Positions 1 to 6,645 of a stretch of 11,924 nucleotides of DNA are shown here, piece by piece. Source of the DNA: JACJVV01 sp047603135. GTDB lineage: Archaea > Nanobdellota > Nanobdellia > Woesearchaeales > JACJVV01. The notes under the pieces were generated by a model. The model saw only the letters and a program-made list of their open reading frames with translations. It ran no database searches and had not been told where the DNA came from. Within the stretch, counting starts at the first letter, position 1. Each line of letters opens with the position of its first letter. Where the stretch lies: assembly GCA_047603135.1 (NCBI GenBank), contig JBLKOW010000026.1, positions 1 to 11,924 of the forward strand, written 5' to 3'. The position numbers and the translations under genes were made by a program.

Positions 1-1013
1 GGTGAGAGCATGTTTCGTATTGCTTTATTTTTGAGGAGTAATTGCATCTGTGTGTTCATTACTTTTTGTTCTTTATTACTGCACCGAGCATTTTTATCAG
101 CATCAATCAGCCCATAGGGATATCCTAAAAATGTTGGGTCTTTGCTTTGCATTGCAAGAGTTTGCACTATATTTTCTATTTCTGTATCACTTGGGTTTTT
201 ATTGTTTTGTTTTTTTGCAATGTCAAGCATGAATGCGAAAGAACTTAATGGATGGAGTTTTACAATAAATATACTAGCATGATGAAGTGGGTTATTATTG
301 GTAATGCTATTTTCATACCACCAAGATTTTGTTGCACAATTGCTTGAGTCACTGAGCATGTGAATTGCACCTATAAGACTTGTTCCTGCATCTGTTAATT
401 CTCCTGAAGATTTTGTTACTGCACAAACAGAAATATTTTTCTTTTCAGCTTGATTATATAGTTCATGTAAAAGTGTGTGTTCATCTTCGTATTTTGCACA
501 AAGATTTCCATCTAGGCAGATGATGCTTTCCTTTGGAAGATGTTGAATTGAGTCTATTGCAGATTGAATTTCACATATACGCCTTGTGTAGTTAGCAATT
601 TTTTCAGGCGTTATATCCTCGTATGTATTTGGTTTATAGGGTATTTCTTTTATTTTTTCTATACCTTCTTTTTTTTCTGCGTATAATTCTGCTGTATATT
701 GCTCTTGTACTAGGTCAATAGTAATTATGGCAAGAAATTCGCTAGTATGGCGCATTATTCGTTTTGTGCCTTCAAAGGCAGTCCAGTATACACGTATAAA
801 TTGTAAACTAAATCCTGCGTTTCCTATAATTTCTGTGTTTCCTCCATCAATATACATGCTCGTTATCTTTTTTTGAGCTGGAGGAATTTCTTTAAAATTT
901 TGTATATTAAAATCTAGGCCTTCATATTTTTTACTTTTACATTTTGCTTTTGTTGCATTTTTTACTATGCTTTTTTCAATTGCATTAATAATAGAAGGGT
1001 GCGTAATATTCAT
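1..1013 (-). CDS. nurA: NurA-like 5'-3' nuclease, partial (C-terminus runs off the left edge)
   Basis: This open frame has no stop from its ATG at 1013 to the window edge, giving 337 visible residues and missing only the end. Its pattern matches the NurA nuclease family, which works with the HerA pump-ATPase in resecting DNA double-strand ends. A first aspartate strand reads YIDGGN (D56) and a second reads CLDGNL (D168). These are followed by an AVTKSS strand near residue 201 and a C-terminal GYPYGLIDADKNAR block at about 297-310, which resembles the family's YP-L-x-A(D/H) motif. The start is supported by a GAGGA Shine-Dalgarno overlapping the stop of the upstream DJ-1/PfpI gene, 8 bases away, so it is the last visible gene of a five-gene operon. 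No herA is visible in the window. NurA is a divergent family and the assignment is from motif pattern alone. A related RNase H-fold nuclease is the main alternative. Confidence 0.72.
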   Translation of the reverse strand, partial: MNITHPSIINAIEKSIVKNATKAKCKSKKYEGLDFNIQNFKEIPPAQKKITSMYIDGGNTEIIGNAGFSLQFIRVYWTAFEGTKRIMRHTSEFLAIITIDLVQEQYTAELYAEKKEGIEKIKEIPYKPNTYEDITPEKIANYTRRICEIQSAIDSIQHLPKESIICLDGNLCAKYEDEHTLLHELYNQAEKKNISVCAVTKSSGELTDAGTSLIGAIHMLSDSSNCATKSWWYENSITNNNPLHHASIFIVKLHPLSSFAFMLDIAKKQNNKNPSDTEIENIVQTLAMQSKDPTFLGYPYGLIDADKNARCSNKEQKVMNTQMQLLLKNKAIRNMLS

Positions 1014-1021
1014 AGTCTTCC

Positions 1022-1615
1022 TCATTCGTCTTTTTTTGTCTTTAGCAGTGCCTTTGCAATTGCTTCTCCAAATATTTTTGCTGAAGCAGGTCCATCTGCT
1101 GTAATTATATTTCCATCAGTAGTTACTGTTTCTCCTGTGTACTGCGCTCCATCGCGCTCTATAATTGCTGATTGCATTCCATCTGCATTCCAAACAGTTG
1201 CCCTGCGTAGTTTTAAGAGACCAGCTTTTCCAAGCAAGACTGGTGCAATGCAAATTGCGCCAATAACTTTTCCTGCGTTATTTGCTTGCGTTATTATTTT
1301 AAAATATTCAAGATGATCTCCTAGTGATAAGGCTCCTGGACCGCCAATAGTTATAATTGCGTCATAATTTTCATAGTTTATTTCATGAAGTGCTTTGTCA
1401 GGGATAATTTCTGTTTCAAACTTTCCAATTGCTGGTTTAGTCTCAGGTGCTGCTGTTATTACTGTTATTCCTGCGTCTTCTAATGCTTTTTTACTCTCGC
1501 TGTATTCATGATCTTGGAAACCACGCTGTGCAATAATACTTAAAACTTTTTTAGTTGTTTCTTGTGCGTTTTCATTTTGATTCATGATAGTTTTATCCTC
1601 ATGAGCTTGATTCAT
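1022..1615 (-). CDS. DJ-1/PfpI family protein
   Basis: A class I glutamine-amidotransferase-like fold of the DJ-1/PfpI type, 197 residues. The family includes chaperone-like, deglycase-like and protease-like members, so the exact activity cannot be read from sequence. Visible landmarks are a conserved Glu (E37 in GFQDHEYSE), the GGPGA turn at 91-95, the nucleophile-elbow Cys122 in GAICIAP, and the late DGPASAKIFGEA helix at about 174-185. The residue after the Cys is Ile, whereas PfpI proteases have His there, so a PfpI-type Cys-His pair is absent. The first ATG (1615) has a strong GGAGGTG four bases upstream, lying inside the end of the DUF368 gene, which it overlaps by 17 bases. A second in-frame ATG at 1585 also has a GAGG upstream, and starting there would remove a 10-residue tail outside the fold. 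It sits in the operon between the DUF368 and nurA genes and is probably cytoplasmic. Confidence 0.86.
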   Translation of the reverse strand: MNQAHEDKTIMNQNENAQETTKKVLSIIAQRGFQDHEYSESKKALEDAGITVITAAPETKPAIGKFETEIIPDKALHEINYENYDAIITIGGPGALSLGDHLEYFKIITQANNAGKVIGAICIAPVLLGKAGLLKLRRATVWNADGMQSAIIERDGAQYTGETVTTDGNIITADGPASAKIFGEAIAKALLKTKKDE

Positions 1616-2654
1616 ATGGCACCTCCTTCTGTGATAGTTTTTGAATAAGTGTACTTATACCGAAACCTAATAATAGTGCAACGATAGCCCAAAGTGTACT
1701 GAATAAATCCCAGTGCATGTTCTCGTATGCACGTGATATCGGCATAATAAGTGTTCCAGTAACTATCCCAATAAGTACATACATAGTTTTTGTATGATAT
1801 TTTTTAAGAACGTATTTCATTACTTTTGCAATGGAAAGAGCGCCAAATTTTGCTCCAATAAGAAAAGTTAGTATAACAAAGATATGCTGAGCTGGGGCGT
1901 GAAGTGCATCAATTAAATATTCGTATAATCCTAAAATAAGGAGTATGAAGGATCCTGAAATGCCTGGAATAAACATTGCACTGACTCCAATAAAACCTCC
2001 TAGAAATATGTACCACAGAGCGGGAACTGCATTACTTACTGGAATAATAAACATAAGACTTGCACCTGCAAGGATTCCTAAAATGCCAAGTATTCTTGCG
2101 CTTGAAGTATGTGTTTTAATTCTTTGATACATGCCAATAAGAGCCGAGAGAATAATTCCTACAAAGAAAAGAAGGGTATTTGCTGTGTGATTTTCAAGCA
2201 TATATTTGATGATGTATGAGCCAAGTATGATTGCAAGTATAATTCCTCCTGCAAGGGTTGCGATAAAGGGTACATCTAATTTTTTTAGGGTGTCTGATCT
2301 TTTTTGTGCATCTTGCTTATTTGAACCTAAGGTTTCTAGTATTGTTAGTGCATTCTTTGGTGTGTACTCGCTGATTGCAGTAATGAGTCGCTCATATATT
2401 CCAGTGATGAGGGCAATTGTGCCTCCTGAAATACCTGGAACAATATCGCTTGCACCCATAAGCATTCCTTTGAGAAAGATAGTTGTTGATTTTGTATGAT
2501 TTGACTTAGATTGTTTTTTTGTTTGCACATATACTACTTGTTTAGAATTATTTTTTATCTCTACCGATTTCTCTTTTTTCTGTGTGTGTGCTTTTTTTTT
2601 CTTTGCAGTAGTTTTTTTCACAGTGACTTTTTCTTTTTTAGTTTTTTTTGCCAT
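1599..2654 (-). CDS. DUF368 polytopic membrane protein with a basic N-terminal tail
   Basis: A 351-residue integral membrane protein carrying both halves of the DUF368 signature: GASDIVPGISGGT at about 67-79 and a second MFIPGISGS at about 227-235, which form an internal pseudo-repeat. The rest is a series of hydrophobic segments of about 20 residues, consistent with roughly eight to ten helices. Bacterial DUF368 proteins (PopT) have been implicated in returning undecaprenyl phosphate across the membrane. By inference this archaeal member could handle a dolichyl- or polyprenyl-phosphate carrier used in glycosylation. Residues 1-57 are an unusual soluble tail with about 20 lysines and few acidic residues. 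The ATG lies two bases after the cca stop and has no recognisable Shine-Dalgarno, so translation probably follows by reinitiation. Its 3' end overlaps the DJ-1/PfpI gene. The family call is firm; the substrate is not. Confidence 0.93.
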   Translation of the reverse strand: MAKKTKKEKVTVKKTTAKKKKAHTQKKEKSVEIKNNSKQVVYVQTKKQSKSNHTKSTTIFLKGMLMGASDIVPGISGGTIALITGIYERLITAISEYTPKNALTILETLGSNKQDAQKRSDTLKKLDVPFIATLAGGIILAIILGSYIIKYMLENHTANTLLFFVGIILSALIGMYQRIKTHTSSARILGILGILAGASLMFIIPVSNAVPALWYIFLGGFIGVSAMFIPGISGSFILLILGLYEYLIDALHAPAQHIFVILTFLIGAKFGALSIAKVMKYVLKKYHTKTMYVLIGIVTGTLIMPISRAYENMHWDLFSTLWAIVALLLGFGISTLIQKLSQKEVPYESSS

Positions 2655-2656
2655 GG

Positions 2657-3940
2657 TTATGGTTTTATGATACTGATTTTCTTCACTTTTTGTTTTATGT
2701 ATTCATCTTTTTTAATTTCGTCTAATACTTCTTTTACTGTTGTATGCTTTCGTTCAACTTCTGCAACATAATTTTTTCCTTTTTTTGTTACCTTCTTGTA
2801 TTTTTTTTTAAATTTGACTACATGCTCTTTAAATTCATCAGTTGGACCAATTTGTTCATATATTTTAGGAATTGTTGTTCTCTTAACTGAGTATGCAAAA
2901 TATGCTTCTTTTTCTTTATCCCAGCGCCATGTTTTCTCTGTAACATTCCATAATGCTAATTTTTTTGCAATATGTTCATACGCTTTAAGTAACCGCGCTC
3001 CAATAATGTCGCTTTTTCCTTTTTGTACAGTTACCTTAAGAACGCAGGTATATGATTTTTTGAGTGATTCAATATACTCTGGTGTTATTGCTGGTTTTTC
3101 AAAGAAATTTTTATGGGGATTATCTAGGAATTCTTGTGCTTTCTCTTTTATTGTATTATACACTTCTTTGCTTACTGATGCTGATGCATTTCGATTTGGT
3201 TGTATGGGATCAATAATGATTAATGGTCCTGTTTGTTTTGCTTTATCAATAATGGCAAGACTTTTGTGTTTCTCAACATCAATAACAGTTTGTTCTTTCC
3301 ATTTTGCTATGTTTTTAAGTGTGTCAGTAAATGTTTTGTAATTAATTACCAGAATGTCTGTTACGTGTCCAGAGAATCCTTTAATGTAGGATTCTGCTCC
3401 ATATGTACCTGTTCCTTTTAGAAATAATTTCATAAGTCTAATCTCATCTTTTAATGACGGGTTCTTTTTTATTTGTTTAGTAACCCATCCTACATGAAGT
3501 GGTGAGGCATCGGTTACATTAGGTGCGTTTTCAGGAGTTTTTATTTTTAGAACTGGAATTATTTCGTAGCGCTTATCTATTTGAAAATAATCTCGTGAAC
3601 CATGAACTTTTTGAAGGTCTTTGTGAGGTACTTTTGCAACAATAGTATGTAATAGTTCACTGATGTTTTTATCACTATATTTTTTGTCATTAAATCTTAC
3701 AAATATATCGATATCAAAATCATTTCCAATGATTGTGTCTTTTGCAGTGCTTCCCCCTAAAAGAACGTCTGCATCAATTTTTTGTTTTGTAATACTCTTT
3801 TTGATTTCTGAAATAATTTTTTTTATCTTTTCTTTTTCAGCACGAATATTATATGTTTTATTTTGCTCAAGAATGTCACTACAAATTTCTGCAATAATTT
3901 CTTTTTTAGATGTTTTCTTTACTTTTTTTGCCTGAGTCAT
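2657..3940 (-). CDS. cca: CCA-adding enzyme (class I, archaeal tRNA nucleotidyltransferase)
   Basis: Adds or repairs the 3'-terminal CCA of tRNA using CTP and ATP without a nucleic acid template; cytoplasmic and normally essential. At 427 residues it is close to the usual archaeal length. The nucleotidyltransferase head shows LLGGSTAKDT (GGS at 62-64), then the metal-binding pair D76-x-D78 in NDFDIDIFVRF. The third carboxylate is probably E126 in YEIIPVLKI, where most relatives have Asp. The central domain carries the archaeal GFSGHVTDILVINY block at about 188-201, the counterpart of GFSGY-x-x-ELL in other archaeal enzymes. The C-terminal part from about residue 300 is lysine-rich, as expected for the tRNA-binding tail. 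The start has a GGAAGGA Shine-Dalgarno five bases upstream and lies 12 bases after the cupin stop. It is the second gene of the operon. Confidence 0.94.
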   Translation of the reverse strand: MTQAKKVKKTSKKEIIAEICSDILEQNKTYNIRAEKEKIKKIISEIKKSITKQKIDADVLLGGSTAKDTIIGNDFDIDIFVRFNDKKYSDKNISELLHTIVAKVPHKDLQKVHGSRDYFQIDKRYEIIPVLKIKTPENAPNVTDASPLHVGWVTKQIKKNPSLKDEIRLMKLFLKGTGTYGAESYIKGFSGHVTDILVINYKTFTDTLKNIAKWKEQTVIDVEKHKSLAIIDKAKQTGPLIIIDPIQPNRNASASVSKEVYNTIKEKAQEFLDNPHKNFFEKPAITPEYIESLKKSYTCVLKVTVQKGKSDIIGARLLKAYEHIAKKLALWNVTEKTWRWDKEKEAYFAYSVKRTTIPKIYEQIGPTDEFKEHVVKFKKKYKKVTKKGKNYVAEVERKHTTVKEVLDEIKKDEYIKQKVKKISIIKP

Positions 3941-3952
3941 CGGTGTTCCTTC

Positions 3953-4306
3953 CTATTTTCTTCCATATTTATCTTCAAGACGTACAATATCGTCTTCATC
4001 AAATGTGCCATATGAAATTTCAAGTACTTTACCTTCCTCTTTATTTCCTGCGAGGGCGTGTACAGTCTCACGTGGAATGAAAAACTCATCACCTTTTTTT
4101 GCAATCGTCCATTTTTCACCAATGCGCACTTTGACTGTTCCCTCAATAACACGCCAGAATTCATCGCGGTGATGGTGGTATTGGATGCTTAGTTCTCCAT
4201 CAGCATTAACTGTAATGATTTTTACGGTTGAGACTTCATTGTGGGTGAACTGTTCAAATTTTCCCCAAGGTCTTTTTTCAGTGTATGTTTGTGGTTTTTT
4301 GTTCAT
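3953..4306 (-). CDS. Mannose-6-phosphate isomerase type II-like cupin
   Basis: A stand-alone 117-residue cupin resembling the isomerase domain at the C-terminus of bifunctional ManC/AlgA enzymes, which interconvert mannose-6-phosphate and fructose-6-phosphate. The family landmarks run the full length: RPWGKF at 12-17, a LSIQYHHHRDEFWRVIEG cupin motif 1 at 39-56 (metal ligands among H44-H46 and E49), H83 in PRETVHAL as the motif-2 ligand, and EDDIVRLEDKYGR at 104-116. No GDP-mannose pyrophosphorylase domain is attached. It may supply mannose-6-phosphate for glycan synthesis, or be a sugar-binding or other isomerase cupin. It leads the minus-strand operon: there is no Shine-Dalgarno, and a TATA box centred about 28 bases before the ATG suggests a leaderless mRNA. 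Family assignment is strong; catalytic activity is inferred. Confidence 0.88.
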   Translation of the reverse strand: MNKKPQTYTEKRPWGKFEQFTHNEVSTVKIITVNADGELSIQYHHHRDEFWRVIEGTVKVRIGEKWTIAKKGDEFFIPRETVHALAGNKEEGKVLEISYGTFDEDDIVRLEDKYGRK

Positions 4307-4330
4307 TGTGGTATTTATTTTCGTATGTGG

Positions 4331-4338
4331 TTATTTAA
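4331..4338 (-). promoter_or_regulatory. TATA box of the cupin-cca-DUF368-pfpI-nurA operon
   Basis: TTAAATAA on the minus strand, centred about 28 bases before the cupin ATG at 4306. No Shine-Dalgarno lies between it and the start, so transcription should begin at or beside the ATG (leaderless). It shares the 119-base divergent intergenic region with the antiporter promoter. Confidence 0.6.
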
Positions 4339-4395
4339 CTGTTTTGTTTTTATTACCTGTTTTTTATCTTATTTTACTTACTTCCTATCAAAACA

Positions 4396-4403
4396 TATAT
4401 AAA
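4396..4403 (+). promoter_or_regulatory. TATA box of the antiporter-like gene
   Basis: TATATAAA, centred about 26 bases before the ATG at 4426. The spacing fits transcription initiating at the start codon. No Shine-Dalgarno is present. The same octamer occurs in front of the 285-residue membrane protein on the other strand (10409-10416). Confidence 0.7.
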
Positions 4404-4425
4404 GGTACTTCATCCAGATTAGTGT

Positions 4426-5592
4426 ATGGTGGTGCAAGAAACAATGTCGCTTTTTGGAAGTGCTCTTATGTTTGATATAGCTATTTTTGTGCTTCTTTTC
4501 TTAATTGGCTATGGTACACTTATTTTATCACGAAAATATCATCTTCCTGAGCCTTTGATTTTATTTGTGATTGGAATGATGGCACATGTGTTAGTGCCGG
4601 GCATAACTGCAGGCTGGATTGTTATTATAGCTCTGGTATTATTACTCTTTGATGCTGGTGCTCATTTTTTACCACGGAAGTTTGATGCGCATTCTGTTCT
4701 TGTCCTTGAGTTTATTCTCTATTCTTTTGTTGCAAATACAATACTTTCTGGAGTATTACTTTATGCCTTTTTAGTACATGGGTTTACTGTCCAATTAGTA
4801 CTCCTTGCAATTGTAATGGGCGCGCTTCTCACGGCATGCTCTCAGTTTGAGATTTTGAAAGTATTTAAGGTTCATATCAATAGACTTTATCGCTTAACTC
4901 AATTAGAAGATCATTTATCTAATCCTTTGATGCTTACTATTTCACTGATTGCGTTATGGTTTGCAAGCTCATATGCACTTGGAATTGACGTTGCACTCGT
5001 TGCAGTGCTTTCTGCATTATTTATTGATATTGCAGTGGGTATATTTTTTGCTATTATTGTTCTTGCATTATCACGCAAATTTTTGCGCAAGCTTCCTCTT
5101 GCATATATTAGCGCTCCAGTTGCATTACTTACATATTATCAAGCGTATCTTTTTGGCGGGACAGGATTTATTGCCGTTTTAGTGACCTCATTATTTTATC
5201 ACAATACTGTTTCACGGGTTTCTGATTTAGGAGAGTTTGGGCCTTTTTTGAGTAATGCTGTTTACATACTAGTTTTTATTTTGCTAGGATATATGATTCC
5301 TATTACTTTTGCAGGATTATATATTGGTTTCATGTTATTTATGCTCTATTTATCAATTCGCTATATTTTACTTGGTTTCTTTTTTCATGCAGATCAGCAT
5401 TTTATGACGCTGGATTGTCCTAAGGGTCTTGCAGTTGGTGCTGTTATATTACTAGTTGTTGTGGGTGAGGTTTCACCGTTTGCAGGGTTTCCAGCATTGC
5501 ACGTGGCAATATCTTCATTAGTTGTTGCGTATGTCCTTAGTATAGCTAGTTCGTATAGTGTTAATGTTATTACTCATAAAATTATTAAATGA
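4426..5592 (+). CDS. CPA-type cation/proton antiporter-like membrane protein
   Basis: A 388-residue, almost wholly hydrophobic protein with about 11-13 predicted helices and no extended soluble domain. It resembles CPA1/NhaP2 (CvrA)-type exchangers: YGTLILSRKYHLPEPLILFVIGM early on, LLLFDAGAHF at about 67-76 where relatives have a FDGG or FEGG turn, and LEDHLSNPLML at about 146-156 where relatives have an ESxxNDP motif. On that alignment the ion-binding Asp is Asn, so proton-coupled exchange may be altered or lost. The soluble regulatory C-terminus of some CPA proteins is absent. The start at 4426 is chosen because a TATA box sits 26 bases upstream, fitting a leaderless transcript. ATG codons at 4444 and 4468 are less well placed. 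The kinase gene follows 53 bases after the stop. Transport of Na+, K+ or H+ is inferred from family resemblance only. Confidence 0.7.
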   Translation: MVVQETMSLFGSALMFDIAIFVLLFLIGYGTLILSRKYHLPEPLILFVIGMMAHVLVPGITAGWIVIIALVLLLFDAGAHFLPRKFDAHSVLVLEFILYSFVANTILSGVLLYAFLVHGFTVQLVLLAIVMGALLTACSQFEILKVFKVHINRLYRLTQLEDHLSNPLMLTISLIALWFASSYALGIDVALVAVLSALFIDIAVGIFFAIIVLALSRKFLRKLPLAYISAPVALLTYYQAYLFGGTGFIAVLVTSLFYHNTVSRVSDLGEFGPFLSNAVYILVFILLGYMIPITFAGLYIGFMLFMLYLSIRYILLGFFFHADQHFMTLDCPKGLAVGAVILLVVVGEVSPFAGFPALHVAISSLVVAYVLSIASSYSVNVITHKIIK

Positions 5593-5606
5593 TGAGATAT
5601 AGATTA

Positions 5607-5614
5607 TTTAAAAT
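5607..5614 (+). promoter_or_regulatory. Possible TATA box ahead of the kinase-aldolase pair
   Basis: TTTAAAAT in the 53-base gap after the antiporter gene. Initiation about 25 bases downstream would fall right on the Shine-Dalgarno at 5635-5640, leaving a very short leader. Read-through from the antiporter promoter is therefore an equal possibility. Confidence 0.35.
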
Positions 5615-5634
5615 ATGGTAATGATTATAAAAAT

Positions 5635-5640
5635 GAGGTG
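5635..5640 (+). promoter_or_regulatory. Shine-Dalgarno of the PfkB kinase gene
   Basis: GAGGTG five bases before the ATG at 5646. The geometry is identical to that in front of the aldolase gene (GAGGTG at 6635-6640, ATG at 6646). It fixes the kinase start and marks it as a leadered gene, unlike the leaderless genes in the window. Confidence 0.75.
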
Positions 5641-5645
5641 TTCGT

Positions 5646-6629
5646 ATGTATGATGTTATAACAGTAGGTTCTTCTACTATTGATTGTTTTGTTGATACGG
5701 GAGATGCACTTTTTAAGAATGCAAAAACAGTCCGCGGGCAGTCTGTTGTTGCTGTTCCCTTTGGAAGTAAAATAATGGTTGATAATTTGCGTTTTTTGAC
5801 TGGTGGTGGTGGTACAAATACTGCTGTTGCTTTTTCACGCCTTGGTCTTAAAACTGCGTACATTGGGAAGCTAGGTGGATCTCAATCAGATTTAATATTA
5901 GATGAATTAAAAAAGGAAAAAGTTTCACTTTCATTTGTCGTGAAGGGTGAGAATACTGGTTTTTCAGTTGTTCTTGATGCGCAAGGTCATGATCGTACTA
6001 TTATAACGTATAAAGGAAGTAATAATGATTTACAGTTTAAGGAATTACCACTTTCTAAAATTAAAACAAAATGGTTTTATATGGCTTCAATGGTTGGTGA
6101 GTCATACAAAACGTTGCTTAAATTGATTGAGTATGCTGATAAAAATGGTATTAAGGTAGCATTTAACCCTTCTTCATACATTGCAACACAGGGTTATATT
6201 CGATTGAAAGGGATTTTGTCAGCGACGGATTTACTTGTATTTAATCGCGAAGAAGCAGGTGAGCTTCTTGGTAAAAATTATCCTACTGATACAATGATGA
6301 GAAAGTTAAAAGCGCTTGTGCGCGGAATTGTTATTGTTACTGATGGGAAGAATGGTAGTTATTGTTATGATGGAGATTTATTATATTATTTGCCAGGGAC
6401 TGCTGATAAAAAACCCATTGAAACGACAGGAGCAGGAGATTCTTTTGGTTCATCATTTCTTGCTGGATTGATTAAAGGTAAGCCACTTGATTATTGCATG
6501 AAGATGGGTCAGGTAAATGCTGAGTCTGTTATTATGGCTCCTGGAGCAAAGACAAATTTACTTACATTTGGGAAAGTACAGCGTTTAATTCCGCAGCTAA
6601 AGTCACGAGTGGTCACTAAAAAATTATAA
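5646..6629 (+). CDS. PfkB-family sugar kinase, possibly the 6-phosphofructokinase
   Basis: A 327-residue ribokinase/PfkB-fold kinase that transfers phosphate from a nucleotide to a sugar or sugar phosphate; cytoplasmic. The opening strand MYDVITVGSSTID, the substrate-side glycine motif TGGGGTNTAVAFSRLG at about 52-67, the NREEA helix at 200-204, TDGKNGS at 232-238 and the anion-hole motif TTGAGDSFGSSF at 260-271 with catalytic base D265 are all intact. PfkB members phosphorylate ribose, adenosine, fructose, fructose-1-phosphate, fructose-6-phosphate or tagatose-6-phosphate, and substrate cannot be settled by eye. The aldolase begins 16 bases after its stop, which makes fructose-6-phosphate the most economical guess, since the product would then be that aldolase's substrate. 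The start has a GAGGTG Shine-Dalgarno. Confidence 0.9.
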   Translation: MYDVITVGSSTIDCFVDTGDALFKNAKTVRGQSVVAVPFGSKIMVDNLRFLTGGGGTNTAVAFSRLGLKTAYIGKLGGSQSDLILDELKKEKVSLSFVVKGENTGFSVVLDAQGHDRTIITYKGSNNDLQFKELPLSKIKTKWFYMASMVGESYKTLLKLIEYADKNGIKVAFNPSSYIATQGYIRLKGILSATDLLVFNREEAGELLGKNYPTDTMMRKLKALVRGIVIVTDGKNGSYCYDGDLLYYLPGTADKKPIETTGAGDSFGSSFLAGLIKGKPLDYCMKMGQVNAESVIMAPGAKTNLLTFGKVQRLIPQLKSRVVTKKL

Positions 6630-6645
6630 TAAAAGAGGTGTAATT

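Noticed and set aside
50..232. Plus-strand open frames inside 1-1013
   Set aside because: They oppose a continuous minus-strand frame with NurA-type motifs and have no supported promoter, Shine-Dalgarno or recognisable domain.
999..1316. Plus-strand frame of 105 codons opposite the DJ-1/PfpI gene
   Set aside because: It is antisense to a clear DJ-1/PfpI coding sequence and its translation resembles no protein.
2500..2660. Long T runs on the plus strand looking like a series of archaeal terminators
   Set aside because: They are lysine codons (AAA) of the DUF368 N-terminal tail read on the opposite strand, in the middle of the minus-strand operon.
2796..3341. Plus-strand frame of 181 codons opposite cca
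   Set aside because: Length alone suggested a gene, but it is antisense to intact CCA-enzyme motifs and has a Cys/Phe/Ser-rich composition typical of shadow frames.
4307..4425. Possible small RNA or small gene in the divergent region
   Set aside because: The 119 bases are accounted for by two divergent TATA boxes. No stable hairpin or coding frame with a start signal was seen.
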